Shown here piece after piece: positions 1 through 10,067 of a stretch of DNA of 64,000 bases (position 1 is the stretch's first letter; each line of letters begins with the position of its first letter). The stretch is from contig NZ_JBHUGS010000003.1 in assembly GCF_042682045.1 (NCBI RefSeq), forward strand, positions 124,001-188,000, in the 5' to 3' direction. The notes beneath the pieces were generated by a model. It ran no database searches. It saw nothing but the letters and a program-made list of their open reading frames with translations, and was not told where the DNA came from. The stretch is from Sphingomonas_R arantia (GTDB taxonomy: Bacteria; Pseudomonadota; Alphaproteobacteria; Sphingomonadales; Sphingomonadaceae). A program made the translations under genes and the position numbers.

Positions 1-3000
1 AGCCCGCCAGCAACCAGATCGCGGATTGCCGCGGCCTTCTGGAGTTGTCTGGCGCTTGACGCTGAAAACCCCGACGCGACCGGATCCTCCGCGTTCCAGC
101 GCCACGCCTGTCGTCCCGTATCGAGAAGCGGTCGCAATCGGTCACGCGTGAAGATATCCAGCTGACCATTGACCCCGAACACACGCTGGAGATCGACCGA
201 ACTGACGTCCGCGGCCGCGTTGCTCGCAAAGGGGTATCGTCCTTCGGAGGATTGCACGCAGGCGGGGAGCACATTCACTGAATATTCCTGCCCCAGCGAG
301 GCTCGCCCGCTTCGCGCTGCCGCGCCTGCGCCGCTTCGTGTCGCCTGGTCGACGAACGCCTTGAGTTGTGGTGGTGCCACCACCCCGGCGGTAGACAGCT
401 CCCCCAGGGCAGTCGCGAGCTGCCCCTGGACCGCACCGCCACTAGACGCCGATCCGGGCACACGCGCGGCGGCGTTTGCGACCGCCGCCTGCCGCACTGC
501 CTTCACCAAGGCATCGACAGGTGCGTCGGTGCCCGCATCCCTTCCGACAAAGTCGGAGATCGGCCTGAAATGCTCCTGGATCTCGCGTCCGGCATCTACG
601 TGTCCGGGTGCAGGCGATCCGTCGTCGCTGCTGAGCGCGGTGTTACGGCCGGCATCGAGGAGCAGCACCTTCAACGGCGAAGGCGTGCGGGTGATCGCCC
701 CCAACGCCGCGGGGTCCTGAAAATAGTCCGCCGGCCGAGGCAGCGCCAGCAATGCGTCCCAGGCGGCAATGTAGTCGCGCGCATACCGCGTTGCGATTAC
801 ATTGCGGATCTGTGGCAGCTGATCCTGGATTGAGCGGTTCGCGGCATCTGGCCCTAGCACCCATAGGTCCCGGTCGAGCTCCGCCCTTACGTCGCGCACA
901 CCCGCCCGGTACCCACGGGTATAACCAGACTGGGTGAAGAACCAGGGGATCGTCGCGGCCAGCACCGCGTCACCGTTCCGGAATGCTCGCCGGTCGCCAC
1001 TCGTGAGCACGAGATCGGCACGCCAGTCGGGCTGGCCCATCGCCGAGGCGCGCTGACGGAGCACCGCATAGACATGATCAGCGAGCGAGAGGCTCTGCAG
1101 CGATGCCCGCGTCGAGGCGATCAGATCGCCGTCGAGTGGCGCGCGCCGGTTCGCCCACACCCGCCCCAGGTCCGGATCGGCTAACATCGCGTCGAGATGA
1201 TCCGCCAACTGAGCCCGCGCGTCGGCACGGTCGGCGCCGCCAAGCGAACGCATCCGCCAGTCGTCCAGCGCCCAGGCACGCACCGCGTTGCGGTCTAGCG
1301 GGCCGACACCACCCAGCATGAGGTATGCCTTAAGAGGCGCGTAGAGCTGGCCTGGATCCTGCTGCTCGCGCATCGCGCCCTCAGCCTCAAGCAGCAGACG
1401 CGGGAGTAGGATGCGTTGCAGCGCCTCCAGATAGGCTAGACGGGCAGTCGAGGCGTGCCCCGACTGGAACAGGCCGAGGCGCATGGACCAAGGCGGTTTG
1501 CCGCTGGCTTGATGGGCGAAGCCATACGGTAGGTTGCGCAGCCGATTGAGAACGTGGAGCGCCTGCTCCAGATCGGGATCGGTCGCGCGCACTTCAGCCA
1601 GGTCTATGCCTGCACGCCGTGCCTCTTCGCTTACCTCCCGGGCACCGACGTCAAGCGCCGCCTGAAGCGACGTGTTGTCAGCGAACGCATTGATCCACAA
1701 GCCCGCCATTGCCACAGATGCCATCGCAACCGCTGTAAGAACGCCAATCGTCGCGTAGCGCCGCCGTCTGCGCACGAGCGCCATCGGCCGGACTTTGCCG
1801 CCTTCCGGGATCATCACCTCCGTCAGCATGCGATTGAGGAAATAGGCGCGGCCCTGCCCCGACCGCGCGGGCGGATGGGGAGCATCATAAACCGACGCCA
1901 AAGTACCCAACATCCGATCAAAGGGCGTACCCTTCTGCGTACCGCTCGCGAAGTAGAAGCCGCGGAGCATCGGCATTGTCCCGTCATCCCCTCGGAACGC
2001 ACCGTCAACAAGATAGAACAGCCGTTGGCGTAGCGACGCGAACTGAGCCGGAAAGCCCAGGATCATGCCGCGCTCATGCTGGCCCGGCTCTTCCTCGAGA
2101 CGCTTGGCACTACGGGTCCACAGCACATCAACCACATCGTCGAACGCAATCACCACCGCGGGGGCCGCCGACGACTCGTTAGGATCAAGCGTAGCACCCA
2201 GGACAGCGCGTCGGCCTTCCGCGTTCAGATCGGCGAAATACTCGGTGAAGCCAGCCAGAAGATCTGCCTTGGGTAGCAGCAGGTAGACCGGGACCGAGAC
2301 CTGAAGAACGCGAACTAGTTCAGCCAGTCGACGCCGGATGGCGTTGATATGGATGTCTAGCCGCGCGCGATCGGCGTTCATCAGCTCGTCGACGCCCAGT
2401 GCGACGATTACCCCGTTTATCGGTTCCAGCGGGCGTGCACGGCGTAACAGCCGTAGAACCCGGTCCCAACCGGCAGCGTCCGCGACGCCATCCGAATCCT
2501 GACTGGTGTAGCGGCCTGCGGTGTCGACCAATACGGCCTCGTCAGCAAACCAAAAGTCGAGATCGCGCGTGCCCCCAACACCGCGCACCGCGCCGTCGCT
2601 CAAGGGAAAGCGCATGCCGGAATTGGCAAGCGCGGTTGTCTTGCCGGCGCCCGGTGGCCCGATGATGACATACCACGGACGCTTGTATAGATAGTCGCGA
2701 CCGGCGCCGGCCTGGCTTTTTAACTGAGCGACGGCGTCCCGCATTCGTTCTTCCAGCAGTACGGTTTCGGCATCCGCCGCAGACTGCTCGGTCAAGCCCG
2801 CGACAAGCCGGTCGGAGGCCCGCCTGCCGCTCCACCACCGCCAACATGCGGCTCCGACCAGCCCAAGCGCGACCAGCGCGATCAGCAGCATTCGGAACCA
2901 TGTCGCGCGAAGCGCCGGGAAGAGGGTCGGCAGGCCGAGCGTCCCAAGCAGCATCAGAATGATCGCCGCGGGTGCCGCCAACGCCCACCAGCCCTGCATC

Positions 3001-3011
3001 AGCTTTTTCAT
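1..3011 (-). CDS. tssM: Type VI secretion system membrane protein TssM (IcmF), partial at window edge
   Basis: The reading frame is open from an ATG at 3011 to base 1, about 1,003 codons with no stop, so the C-terminal part lies outside the window. TssM is the inner-membrane core of the T6SS membrane complex and spans into the periplasm. Two hydrophobic segments lie near residues 9-30 and 40-56. A cytoplasmic GTPase-like domain follows, with Walker A GPPGAGKT at residues 118-125 and a VLVDTAGRY Walker B-type stretch. A further hydrophobic segment lies near residue 430, and the long remainder would be periplasmic. The gene starts 3 bp after the tssL stop and is clearly in the same operon. TssM is usually about 1,100-1,200 aa, so most of the protein is here. 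Confidence 0.93.
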   Translation of the reverse strand, partial: MKKLMQGWWALAAPAAIILMLLGTLGLPTLFPALRATWFRMLLIALVALGLVGAACWRWWSGRRASDRLVAGLTEQSAADAETVLLEERMRDAVAQLKSQAGAGRDYLYKRPWYVIIGPPGAGKTTALANSGMRFPLSDGAVRGVGGTRDLDFWFADEAVLVDTAGRYTSQDSDGVADAAGWDRVLRLLRRARPLEPINGVIVALGVDELMNADRARLDIHINAIRRRLAELVRVLQVSVPVYLLLPKADLLAGFTEYFADLNAEGRRAVLGATLDPNESSAAPAVVIAFDDVVDVLWTRSAKRLEEEPGQHERGMILGFPAQFASLRQRLFYLVDGAFRGDDGTMPMLRGFYFASGTQKGTPFDRMLGTLASVYDAPHPPARSGQGRAYFLNRMLTEVMIPEGGKVRPMALVRRRRRYATIGVLTAVAMASVAMAGLWINAFADNTSLQAALDVGAREVSEEARRAGIDLAEVRATDPDLEQALHVLNRLRNLPYGFAHQASGKPPWSMRLGLFQSGHASTARLAYLEALQRILLPRLLLEAEGAMREQQDPGQLYAPLKAYLMLGGVGPLDRNAVRAWALDDWRMRSLGGADRADARAQLADHLDAMLADPDLGRVWANRRAPLDGDLIASTRASLQSLSLADHVYAVLRQRASAMGQPDWRADLVLTSGDRRAFRNGDAVLAATIPWFFTQSGYTRGYRAGVRDVRAELDRDLWVLGPDAANRSIQDQLPQIRNVIATRYARDYIAAWDALLALPRPADYFQDPAALGAITRTPSPLKVLLLDAGRNTALSSDDGSPAPGHVDAGREIQEHFRPISDFVGRDAGTDAPVDALVKAVRQAAVANAAARVPGSASSGGAVQGQLATALGELSTAGVVAPPQLKAFVDQATRSGAGAAARSGRASLGQEYSVNVLPACVQSSEGRYPFASNAAADVSSVDLQRVFGVNGQLDIFTRDRLRPLLDTGRQAWRWNAEDPVASGFSASSARQLQKAAAIRDLVAGG

Positions 3012-3014
3012 GAT

Positions 3015-4370
3015 CTACTCACTTCGCGGGATGACAATCTCGACGCGGCGATTGAGCGCCTTGCCCTCGGCTCGTGCATTGCTGACGATCGGCTGGGCTG
3101 CGCCGAGGCCCTGCCCGCTAACCCGCGCGGGATCGGAGAGACGGGACCGAAAGATCCCGGCGACACGTTCGGCTCTTGCACGTGACAATGCCACATTGTC
3201 CGGGAAAGTCAGGCTGGCGATGGCATCGCTGTCAGCATGTCCTTCAATTCGTATCAGCCCCGGTTCACGTTCCGTCGCAGCCGCTATCCGCTCGAACAAC
3301 GCCGACCTGCCCGGCACCAATTCGTCGGAGCCGGAATGGAACAGCGCGCCAACCGTGGTGCGAACGCGAAGACTGGTCGGATCCCGTTCGACAACGACCA
3401 ACCTTTGCGCGATCTCATCCGCGAGAAACGTCTTCATCCGGTCTTCCTGCGCACTTGGCGGTGCGGCCGGTTGCGTCACGACCCGGGACAGGCGCAGCGG
3501 CGATTCCGGACTGATTGCAAGCATCGCGCGCATCGACGACCGGCCCGTCTGCATCAGGGTGAGACGCATCCCAAGCACCGCAAGTAACAGGATCCCTAGC
3601 ATTACGCTCGTAGACAGCACGAGTGGCGCCCAGAAACCGACCTTGCCGCGCGGAGTAGGCTCGCCGCGCCAGGCCGGAACCAATTCGGTTTCGGAAAGCC
3701 CGCGAGCCTGTGGCAGCACCGCATACGCGCTGCGCAGCGCGGCACGCAGCTCACCTCCGCTGTCGCCGATCCGGTGTCGCCCCTCGAAGCCGACCGCAAG
3801 ACAGGCATGATACAACTCGATCAGTTCGAGATGTTCCGTAGGCCGAGCGAGCATCTCGGCTAAAAGCCGCCAGAAGCGATCTCCGCCAATGTTCTCACTG
3901 AACCCTCGGACAACCAAGCTCCGTCGCGCCCACTCCGCTCCGTCTTTGGTTCTCCCGGGCAGGTTCTGGGCTATATCGTCGACGGTCGCGAATACGGCGT
4001 AACGCGCGCGACGGCGTGTTTCCTCATCATATCCCCCGTGGGTGAGAGCCGCATCGAAAGTCGCCGCGGCGGCGGCGGCTTTACGATGCAAAGCGGGAAG
4101 ATCGATCTCGATCCGACCGGAGCGCGTTGCGGCAGCAAGGCCCAGCAGTGGGGCGGCTGCCTCGATCATGAGACTGCGCGGCCGCTGTCGTGCGGGTGCC
4201 TCGGGTAAATCATCGTCGGACACGGGCGCAGCGGTGACGCTGCGGATCGCAAAGCCGTCTGACGCTTCAGCGGGTGATGAACCTGCGCCCGCCGCCGCGT
4301 TGCGGGGCGGTCCTGGCTGAAAGACTGTAGACTCCCCGGCCCTCGGTCCGGCGGCTTCATCACTCATCAT
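3015..4370 (-). CDS. tssL: Type VI secretion system protein TssL (DotU) with C-terminal OmpA-like domain
   Basis: The 451-aa protein combines a DotU/IcmH cytoplasmic domain (about residues 65-240), one membrane anchor (about 247-269) and a periplasmic OmpA/MotB-like peptidoglycan-binding domain (about 340-450). The last contains IEGHADSDAI, LSRARAERVAGIF and NRRVEIVI motifs. TssL works with TssM in the inner-membrane complex; the extended form anchors the complex to the cell wall itself. The Pro/Ala-rich first 60 residues look disordered. The ATG at 4370 was chosen because it overlaps the tssK stop as ATGA and follows GAAGAAGG on the coding strand; a second ATG at 4367 is possible. It is part of the tssK-tssL-tssM operon. 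Confidence 0.93.
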   Translation of the reverse strand: MMSDEAAGPRAGESTVFQPGPPRNAAAGAGSSPAEASDGFAIRSVTAAPVSDDDLPEAPARQRPRSLMIEAAAPLLGLAAATRSGRIEIDLPALHRKAAAAAATFDAALTHGGYDEETRRRARYAVFATVDDIAQNLPGRTKDGAEWARRSLVVRGFSENIGGDRFWRLLAEMLARPTEHLELIELYHACLAVGFEGRHRIGDSGGELRAALRSAYAVLPQARGLSETELVPAWRGEPTPRGKVGFWAPLVLSTSVMLGILLLAVLGMRLTLMQTGRSSMRAMLAISPESPLRLSRVVTQPAAPPSAQEDRMKTFLADEIAQRLVVVERDPTSLRVRTTVGALFHSGSDELVPGRSALFERIAAATEREPGLIRIEGHADSDAIASLTFPDNVALSRARAERVAGIFRSRLSDPARVSGQGLGAAQPIVSNARAEGKALNRRVEIVIPRSE

Positions 4371-5707
4371 GGCGCCTTCTTCACGCACCAAAGCTCCATC
4401 TTCAGACCCGGCCACTCGCCAGCGACGTGAAGGCCAAGCGCCGGCGAGGCCGCGACGGCCGCCCAATCCTCCGACGCGCGATCGAGTTCGAAATAGACAT
4501 GACCTGGAATGGCGCGGATCTGCGGTGGCGGGGTTGGCGCGTGGCGCAGAGCAATCCCGGTAAGCGCAGACTCCACGATCTGTCGCATCTTTTGAACAGG
4601 ACCAACCTTCGCGACCGAGGGGAAGCGGGATCGGATGTCGTCAAGCGACGCGCGCGCACTGACCGCCAGGAAGAAATAGCCAGTCTGGTAAAGCCCAGGA
4701 TCCGTGATGCGGGACGTGTAGGCACCCTGGGCCACCTCGACGAGCGGCAACATCATCGATGCCCGATCGTAGACGGCGGAAAGCGCCGCCTGGATCACAT
4801 CGACGACCGGCTCGAAACATTGCTGGAGCCGTTCATGGTCGTAGGCTGGGAAAGCGGGTGGTCGCCGATCTCCAGCAGTTAGCGTCGTCAACTCGCCCGC
4901 CATGCCGAGGAACAACTCGTACAGCCGCTCAGGATGAACCATCGGCAGCGCAGCGAGATGCCCCAATTGCGCCTGCCACCGGTTCAGCGTCTGTAGCAAC
5001 AGGAAGTTGGCTATCGTTTCCGTGCCCCCGTCAGTCGCTTCAACCGCACGAAGTGCCAGTTCATCGATCCGCTGTTCGGCGCGCCCGATGACGTCCGCAA
5101 GGAAGCCCTTGAGTCGCAGACTGGCGCTACTGTCCAGCACCGGAGGGATGTAGCGCCTGTCGAACACCAGTGCGCGCGCGCTGGTCTCGCGAATGCGCGC
5201 GAGGCCAAGTGTGACGCGGCCGTAGGTCTGGTCGCGCGTCAAACCGAAGGCGAGGTTCGGCCGGGCGATCTCGATCGCCTCGCGCGATCGCTCCTCGGCG
5301 AAAACGTCGGGCACTTCCACCATATCGACAAGGTAGCGAACGGCGTCGTCGCCACGCTCGCCCACCGATCGGAACTCCACCGTCCCGGGCTGATGCGCAG
5401 GAAGCGTCAGATAAATCATGGCGTCGCGCGTATCGGCGGGGATGTCGAGCGGGGCGGGCGGCGGAAGTTCGCCGGGTATCGAAAACGGCAGCCCATCGGG
5501 CAGCACGCCGGACAAGCGCTCAACGGCGAACTTGCCCAGGGCTGCCAAATCCTCGTTGATGACCAGATCAGTCAGACCCCAAGGATATGGACGCGCGGAA
5601 CGCGAACGTGCCGCCATCAGCGCGTCGAGATAGCGATCCTGCTGTTGAAAATGCTGCTGACGCAGGAACAGCCCCTCGCGCCAGGCGACCCGCCCCTCAG
5701 CAAGCAT
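4367..5707 (-). CDS. tssK: Type VI secretion system baseplate protein TssK
   Basis: The protein is 446 aa, the usual TssK length, and starts with the family signature VAWREGLFLRQQHFQQQDRY. TssK trimers link the T6SS baseplate to the TssJLM membrane complex. The frame stays open upstream of the ATG at 5707 to a TTG at 5815, but those residues do not resemble TssK, so 5707 is preferred. The stop overlaps the tssL start (ATGA). Many clusters have a tssJ lipoprotein gene directly upstream of tssK; none is visible here. The next gene upstream is an unrelated permease, so this operon begins with tssK. Confidence 0.92.
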   Translation of the reverse strand: MLAEGRVAWREGLFLRQQHFQQQDRYLDALMAARSRSARPYPWGLTDLVINEDLAALGKFAVERLSGVLPDGLPFSIPGELPPPAPLDIPADTRDAMIYLTLPAHQPGTVEFRSVGERGDDAVRYLVDMVEVPDVFAEERSREAIEIARPNLAFGLTRDQTYGRVTLGLARIRETSARALVFDRRYIPPVLDSSASLRLKGFLADVIGRAEQRIDELALRAVEATDGGTETIANFLLLQTLNRWQAQLGHLAALPMVHPERLYELFLGMAGELTTLTAGDRRPPAFPAYDHERLQQCFEPVVDVIQAALSAVYDRASMMLPLVEVAQGAYTSRITDPGLYQTGYFFLAVSARASLDDIRSRFPSVAKVGPVQKMRQIVESALTGIALRHAPTPPPQIRAIPGHVYFELDRASEDWAAVAASPALGLHVAGEWPGLKMELWCVKKAP

Positions 5708-5998
5708 GCGACAATGATCCTGCGATGGGGGACGGCGGAGGTAAGCGCCTTTGCATGGAACGGCTCCGGTGAAATCTAACTGAAGGACCCTCTGTCGATC
5801 GGCGATTGCAACCAAGTGTCCGCTCGGGGACGGTCGGCTACGCCTGTAACCTGGCTGAGCACAGCCGGGCTGTTCCGCCTCGTCGCACTGCGCCCAAGCG
5901 ACTAGCGGACGCGGATCGGGGATGAAGATCGGGGGCGTGCTGGATGCACAGCCGACGAGAAAAGGGGAACCAGGGTCTTCGGAATTAGATCGCTGCGG

Positions 5999-7408
5999 TC
6001 AGACCCGGTCCGACGGCACGAAGCGATAAGCGAACGTCAGCACGGCAATGAATATCGGACCGAGCAACAATGCCGGTCGGGTATCCGGCGAAAGCGCCAT
6101 GATGATGATCAGCCCGCCAAGGAAGATGAGGGCCCCGTAATTGCTGTAGGGCGAAAAGCGAAGTCCATATCGAGCCGCAGCCGTATTCCCCTTAGGCCGC
6201 TTCGAACGATAACGAAGATGGGCTACGAGAATGACGCACCATGTCCAGATTGCGGCGAACGTTGCAACGGCGGTCGCCCACGAGAATATTCTCTCAGGCG
6301 CAAGGAAGTTCAACGCCACGCCAACCACTAGAGTCGATATTGAAACAGCCAAGGCCGCTCGCGGGACACCCGACGGCGAACGGACCATAAATCGGCGGGG
6401 TGCCTTGTGCTCGGTCGCCATGCCATAGAGCATCCGCCCCGTACTGAAGATGCCGCCGCTGCAGGACGACAGTGCTGCCGTGATGACGACGAAATTAATG
6501 ATGTCGCCGGCCGCGCCGATACCCAGTCGCTCGAAAGTCCGCACGAACGGACTTCCGTTCGTTCCGATCTCATTCCAGGGATACAGGCATAGGATCACGA
6601 ACAGTGCGCCAAAATAGAAGACGAGAATCCGCCAAAACACGGCTCCGAAGACCCGAGGAATGACGCGGTCAGGCTGCTTGACCCCTGTCACGGCCAACCC
6701 GAGCATCTCGACGCCGAGGTAGGCGAACATGACCATCTGCATGGCAAGCATCACCCCTTTGACGCCATGCGGCGCGAACCCTCCATGCTGCCAAAGATTC
6801 GCAAATCCAACAGGTGTTCCGCCTGCCCCGAGACCGAGACATATCATCGCCAGCCCGGCCACAATCAGCGCCACGATCACGACGACCTTGATGAGCGCGA
6901 ACCAGTATTCGAACTCTCCGAAGAGCCGGGTCGTCGCCAAGTTCACGCCTCCGATACAGATCAGGGCAACCAACGACCAGATCCAGCCTGGAACATCCGG
7001 AAACCAAGCATGCATGTAGACTGCGATAGCGCTGAGTTCCGCGACGCACGTGACGATCCACATTGCCCAGTACAACCAGCCGGTTAGGTAAGCGACATAG
7101 GGGCTGATGTGCTCCCTTGCATGCCCCACAAACGACGCCGGGTTGGCCGATGCAAGCGTCAGTTCGGCGAGAGCGCGCATGATGACCAGCAAAACGAGGC
7201 CACCTGCCAGATAACCCACCAGGATGGCTGGACCCGCAAGCTCGATCGCCTTCGCCGATCCCAAAAACAACCCGACGCCGATGCAAGACCCCAGTGCCAG
7301 CAGATTCAAGTGTCTGGGCTTCAACGCGCCACCATCTTGGTGCGCTCCTGCCTCATGTACTGGCGTGAGGTCACTCGGCATCGAGGCTGGGGAGGTGATT
7401 CTGGACAT
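5999..7408 (-). CDS. Amino acid permease, APC superfamily (AAT family)
   Basis: A strongly hydrophobic protein of about 469 aa with roughly twelve membrane segments. It opens with the AAT-family motif LKPRHLNLLALGSCIGVGLF, the first transmembrane helix that carries the substrate-binding glycines. Later blocks GGIFSTGRMLYGMA and AERIFSWATAVATFAAIWTW are also typical of proton-coupled uptake carriers of the CycA/GabP/ProY kind. Substrate cannot be assigned. The ATG at 7408 is chosen; a GTG at 7438 and an ATG at 7381 are alternatives, and none has a clear ribosome binding site. Within its sequence nothing links it to the T6SS genes downstream, and 291 bp separate it from tssK. Confidence 0.85.
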   Translation of the reverse strand: MSRITSPASMPSDLTPVHEAGAHQDGGALKPRHLNLLALGSCIGVGLFLGSAKAIELAGPAILVGYLAGGLVLLVIMRALAELTLASANPASFVGHAREHISPYVAYLTGWLYWAMWIVTCVAELSAIAVYMHAWFPDVPGWIWSLVALICIGGVNLATTRLFGEFEYWFALIKVVVIVALIVAGLAMICLGLGAGGTPVGFANLWQHGGFAPHGVKGVMLAMQMVMFAYLGVEMLGLAVTGVKQPDRVIPRVFGAVFWRILVFYFGALFVILCLYPWNEIGTNGSPFVRTFERLGIGAAGDIINFVVITAALSSCSGGIFSTGRMLYGMATEHKAPRRFMVRSPSGVPRAALAVSISTLVVGVALNFLAPERIFSWATAVATFAAIWTWCVILVAHLRYRSKRPKGNTAAARYGLRFSPYSNYGALIFLGGLIIIMALSPDTRPALLLGPIFIAVLTFAYRFVPSDRV

Positions 7409-7626
7409 CCGCGATGAGATGCGATCTTCGTCTTGCACTTGTATGAGCAGCAGAGGGTGGCGTGTTTCAATGGTAACAGGCGAGCCCTACCCCGCTTGTA
7501 AATGGTCAAGTTCGGCCGTCAGCGAGCCCGGCACGGCGTAGGCGAGCAAGGACTCGGCAAGGCTCGAGGAACGAGGGAGCTCTACGTCCGAGTGCGCAAG
7601 CATCGACGATGCCCGCCGCACTGCCG

Positions 7627-8844
7627 TCACTCGCCCAAAAGCCTCTTCTCATAGATCCGGTAGGTCTTGTTGATTTCACAGTTGATGGACTCAGCGATCG
7701 AATTCATCCCCTGATTGTCCTCAAGGATCCACCCAATCTCTCCGCGCTTCGAGCCAAAGTCGGCAACAGCGGCGCGGCGGATATATTCGATCATCATGAA
7801 GGCGAGTTGGCTCGCCATTCGACTGGCCTGGAGTCGCTTGACAACACCCATCAGCGGGACTCGCATCGTCTTCACCTTTGGCTTGCCAGAAAAGCCGCCA
7901 TTCAGGCGCCATAGCAGTTTGATGAAGCCAAACGGGAACAGATCGCCGTTGAGGTCTGTCTGGAACTCGTTCAGATCCGGCCAGGTCATCATGAAGGCAA
8001 CCGGCTCTCCGTCGAGCTCTGCGATGCGGACAAGATCGTTAAAGATGATCGGCTTCATCTTCTTGCCCGCGAACGCGATCTCGCTCTCGGTGAAGGGCAC
8101 GAACCCCCAATTGTCGCTCCAGGCATCGTTGAGGATGGTCAGGATGATCGCCGCCTCGTCGGCGAACCGCTTCTTATTCACCTTGCGGATGCGAATACGG
8201 GGGTTCTTCTCGCCCGATGAGATGATGCGTTGGATAAGCTTCGGGAACGGCAACCTGATGTCCAGCTCCCAAGTATGGAGATCCTTTACCTTGACGTAAC
8301 CGGCGGCCTCGACCCACGCTTCGTAGCGCTTGTCGTCATGGCCCATCATCACCGTCGGTGGCTGGTCATGACCCCTTATGAGAAGCCCCGGTTCCTCCCA
8401 AATCGACATGCTGATCGGGCCGATAGCGCGCCTTACGCCTTCATCCCGTAGCCAGTCCTCAGCGGATACTATCAGGAGGCGCGCGACATCCTGGTCCTCG
8501 GCGTCTAGATAACCCCAGTTTCCGCTATCGGTGCCGCCGCCTCTGTCTGCGGGCATCGAAGTCCATGCGTAGTCGACCGACGCCGAGATCCGACCAACTA
8601 TCTTGCCATTGCGCTCGGCCAAGAAAAGCTGCGCCTTGGCATGTTCAAAGAACGGATTCTTACCGGGAGTGATGAGGCCCATCGACTCATCCTTGAGCGG
8701 CGGCACCCACGCGTGGTCCTGAGCATAGAGGCGGAATGGAAGCTCTACAAAGGCTTTGCGGTCCGCCTTCGTCACGACTTGCCGGATCGTAGTCGTATTC
8801 GCCTGGATCATGGTGCTTTGCATTACCTCGAGTTTAGAACTCAT
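7627..8844 (-). CDS. GNAT-like N-acetyltransferase family protein (YghO-like)
   Basis: The protein of about 405 aa begins with a segment rich in FVELPFRLYAQDHAWVPPLK, characteristic of the YghO-type GNAT proteins that contain two acetyltransferase-like folds. Other recognisable blocks are ERNGKIVGRISASVDYAW, RAIGPISMSIWEEPGLLIRG and GWILEDNQGMNSIAESIN near the end. The in-vivo substrate of this family is not established. The frame is open upstream of 8844, but those codons overlap the preceding MFS gene and are low-complexity, so the ATG at 8844 is taken. GGAGGGA lies very close to it, which leaves the ATG at 8823 as an alternative. It follows the MFS gene by 26 bp and is probably co-transcribed. 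Confidence 0.78.
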   Translation of the reverse strand: MSSKLEVMQSTMIQANTTTIRQVVTKADRKAFVELPFRLYAQDHAWVPPLKDESMGLITPGKNPFFEHAKAQLFLAERNGKIVGRISASVDYAWTSMPADRGGGTDSGNWGYLDAEDQDVARLLIVSAEDWLRDEGVRRAIGPISMSIWEEPGLLIRGHDQPPTVMMGHDDKRYEAWVEAAGYVKVKDLHTWELDIRLPFPKLIQRIISSGEKNPRIRIRKVNKKRFADEAAIILTILNDAWSDNWGFVPFTESEIAFAGKKMKPIIFNDLVRIAELDGEPVAFMMTWPDLNEFQTDLNGDLFPFGFIKLLWRLNGGFSGKPKVKTMRVPLMGVVKRLQASRMASQLAFMMIEYIRRAAVADFGSKRGEIGWILEDNQGMNSIAESINCEINKTYRIYEKRLLGE

Positions 8845-8870
8845 TCCCTCCACGGCCGATATGGGCATCA

Positions 8871-10067
8871 TCAACGTGACCGGGAATGCTGGCCAAGTAC
8901 GAAAACCGCCGCGAGTGAGACCAGCACCACGGGGAGTAGCGAAAGAATGACCGTGTTCGCCGATGCGCCTCTGGTCAGGATCGCTGCCGCCAGAGCAGGG
9001 CCGGCTATACCGCCGAGACGCCCGACAGCGACCGCCGTTCCCACCCCGCGTCCACGTATCGACGCCTCGTATGTTTCCCCGGACACGCCGTAAAGCAGGG
9101 CCTGTGCGCCCGCGATGAAGAAACCCGTCGCGCTGACGGCGATGAGTGTCGACGTGCTGCCGTTGACCACCGCGACGACCAGAAAGCTGATGAACATGCC
9201 GCCATGGGCAAGAGCCAGCACCGTCGGTTTGGCGGCCCGGCCGAGCAGATGCCCGAACACGGCGCCCCCGGCTGCACCTGCCAACGCAAAACCCATTGCG
9301 GCCAGAAGCGCGGTGGATGCGGCCGCCCCCTTTGCCTCCATCAGAATGGGCAGCCAGTTGAGCAGGACGTAGAGGATCAGTAGGACACAGAATGAAATCG
9401 TCCACAGCGCGATGCTGCGAAGCCAATTATCGCGACCCAGGAGATGGCCTCCGCCTCGCGCCGGCACCGTGAATGACCTCCCGGTATCTAGCGGTGTCGG
9501 CGGCGTTGCAGGCAGAACGCCCATCGCTGCGATCGCCAAGAGGATCGGGACGATGCCGCCCACGTAGAATATCCCCTGCCACCCCAGCGCCGGATACTTC
9601 AATGCCAATAGACTTGCGATCGCCCCGCCGACAGGCATGCAGGCCGCGATCTTCGTAACCCGTGCAGCACCAGTGCCCGGTGCGCTGCTTTCGATAACCA
9701 GTCCGACGATATTCGGGAGCGCGCTGCCGAGCCCTATCCCGGTCAACAGACGCATAGTGACCAGCAACTCAAAATTGTCTGCCACACCGCTGCCGATGGA
9801 GAACATGCCAAACAGAAGGGCGGACGCGATCAATCCAGCCTTGCGGCCCACCCGATCAGAAATCCTCCCGCCCAGCACCGCACCGAGAAACAGGCCCGCC
9901 GTGCCGGCCGAAAACACCCAGCCCAACTGGTCGGGACGCAAAAGGAAGTGCCGAGCCAAGCGCGGCGCAACTATTCCGGCCGACTGCAGGTCATATCCCT
10001 CCATAGCCGCAATGAGGAGGCAGATGACGGTCGGGCCGATGCTTTTCCGGCTGATGTCGATGGGCAC
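8871..10067 (-). CDS. MFS transporter, aromatic acid:H+ symporter (AAHS) type
   Basis: A 12-helix MFS carrier of about 398 aa. The motif GGRISDRVGRKAGLI after helix 2 is the MFS signature loop. The AMEGYDLQSAGIVAP stretch in helix 1, with its acidic residue, is characteristic of AAHS carriers such as the 3-hydroxyphenylpropionate and 4-hydroxybenzoate transporters. The start is uncertain: the frame has only TTG (10085) and GTG (10067) codons before the first helix, and GTG 10067 has GGGAG at a good distance, so it is chosen. It lies 26 bp ahead of the GNAT-like gene on the same strand. No ring-cleavage genes lie next to it, so the substrate is only inferred from family. Confidence 0.82.
   Translation of the reverse strand: MPIDISRKSIGPTVICLLIAAMEGYDLQSAGIVAPRLARHFLLRPDQLGWVFSAGTAGLFLGAVLGGRISDRVGRKAGLIASALLFGMFSIGSGVADNFELLVTMRLLTGIGLGSALPNIVGLVIESSAPGTGAARVTKIAACMPVGGAIASLLALKYPALGWQGIFYVGGIVPILLAIAAMGVLPATPPTPLDTGRSFTVPARGGGHLLGRDNWLRSIALWTISFCVLLILYVLLNWLPILMEAKGAAASTALLAAMGFALAGAAGGAVFGHLLGRAAKPTVLALAHGGMFISFLVVAVVNGSTSTLIAVSATGFFIAGAQALLYGVSGETYEASIRGRGVGTAVAVGRLGGIAGPALAAAILTRGASANTVILSLLPVVLVSLAAVFVLGQHSRSR

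Noticed and set aside
8845..9426. An N-terminal extension of 194 codons to the GNAT-like protein
   Set aside because: It lies on the MFS gene in a different frame and is Arg/Gly-rich without pattern; the conserved part starts at 8844.
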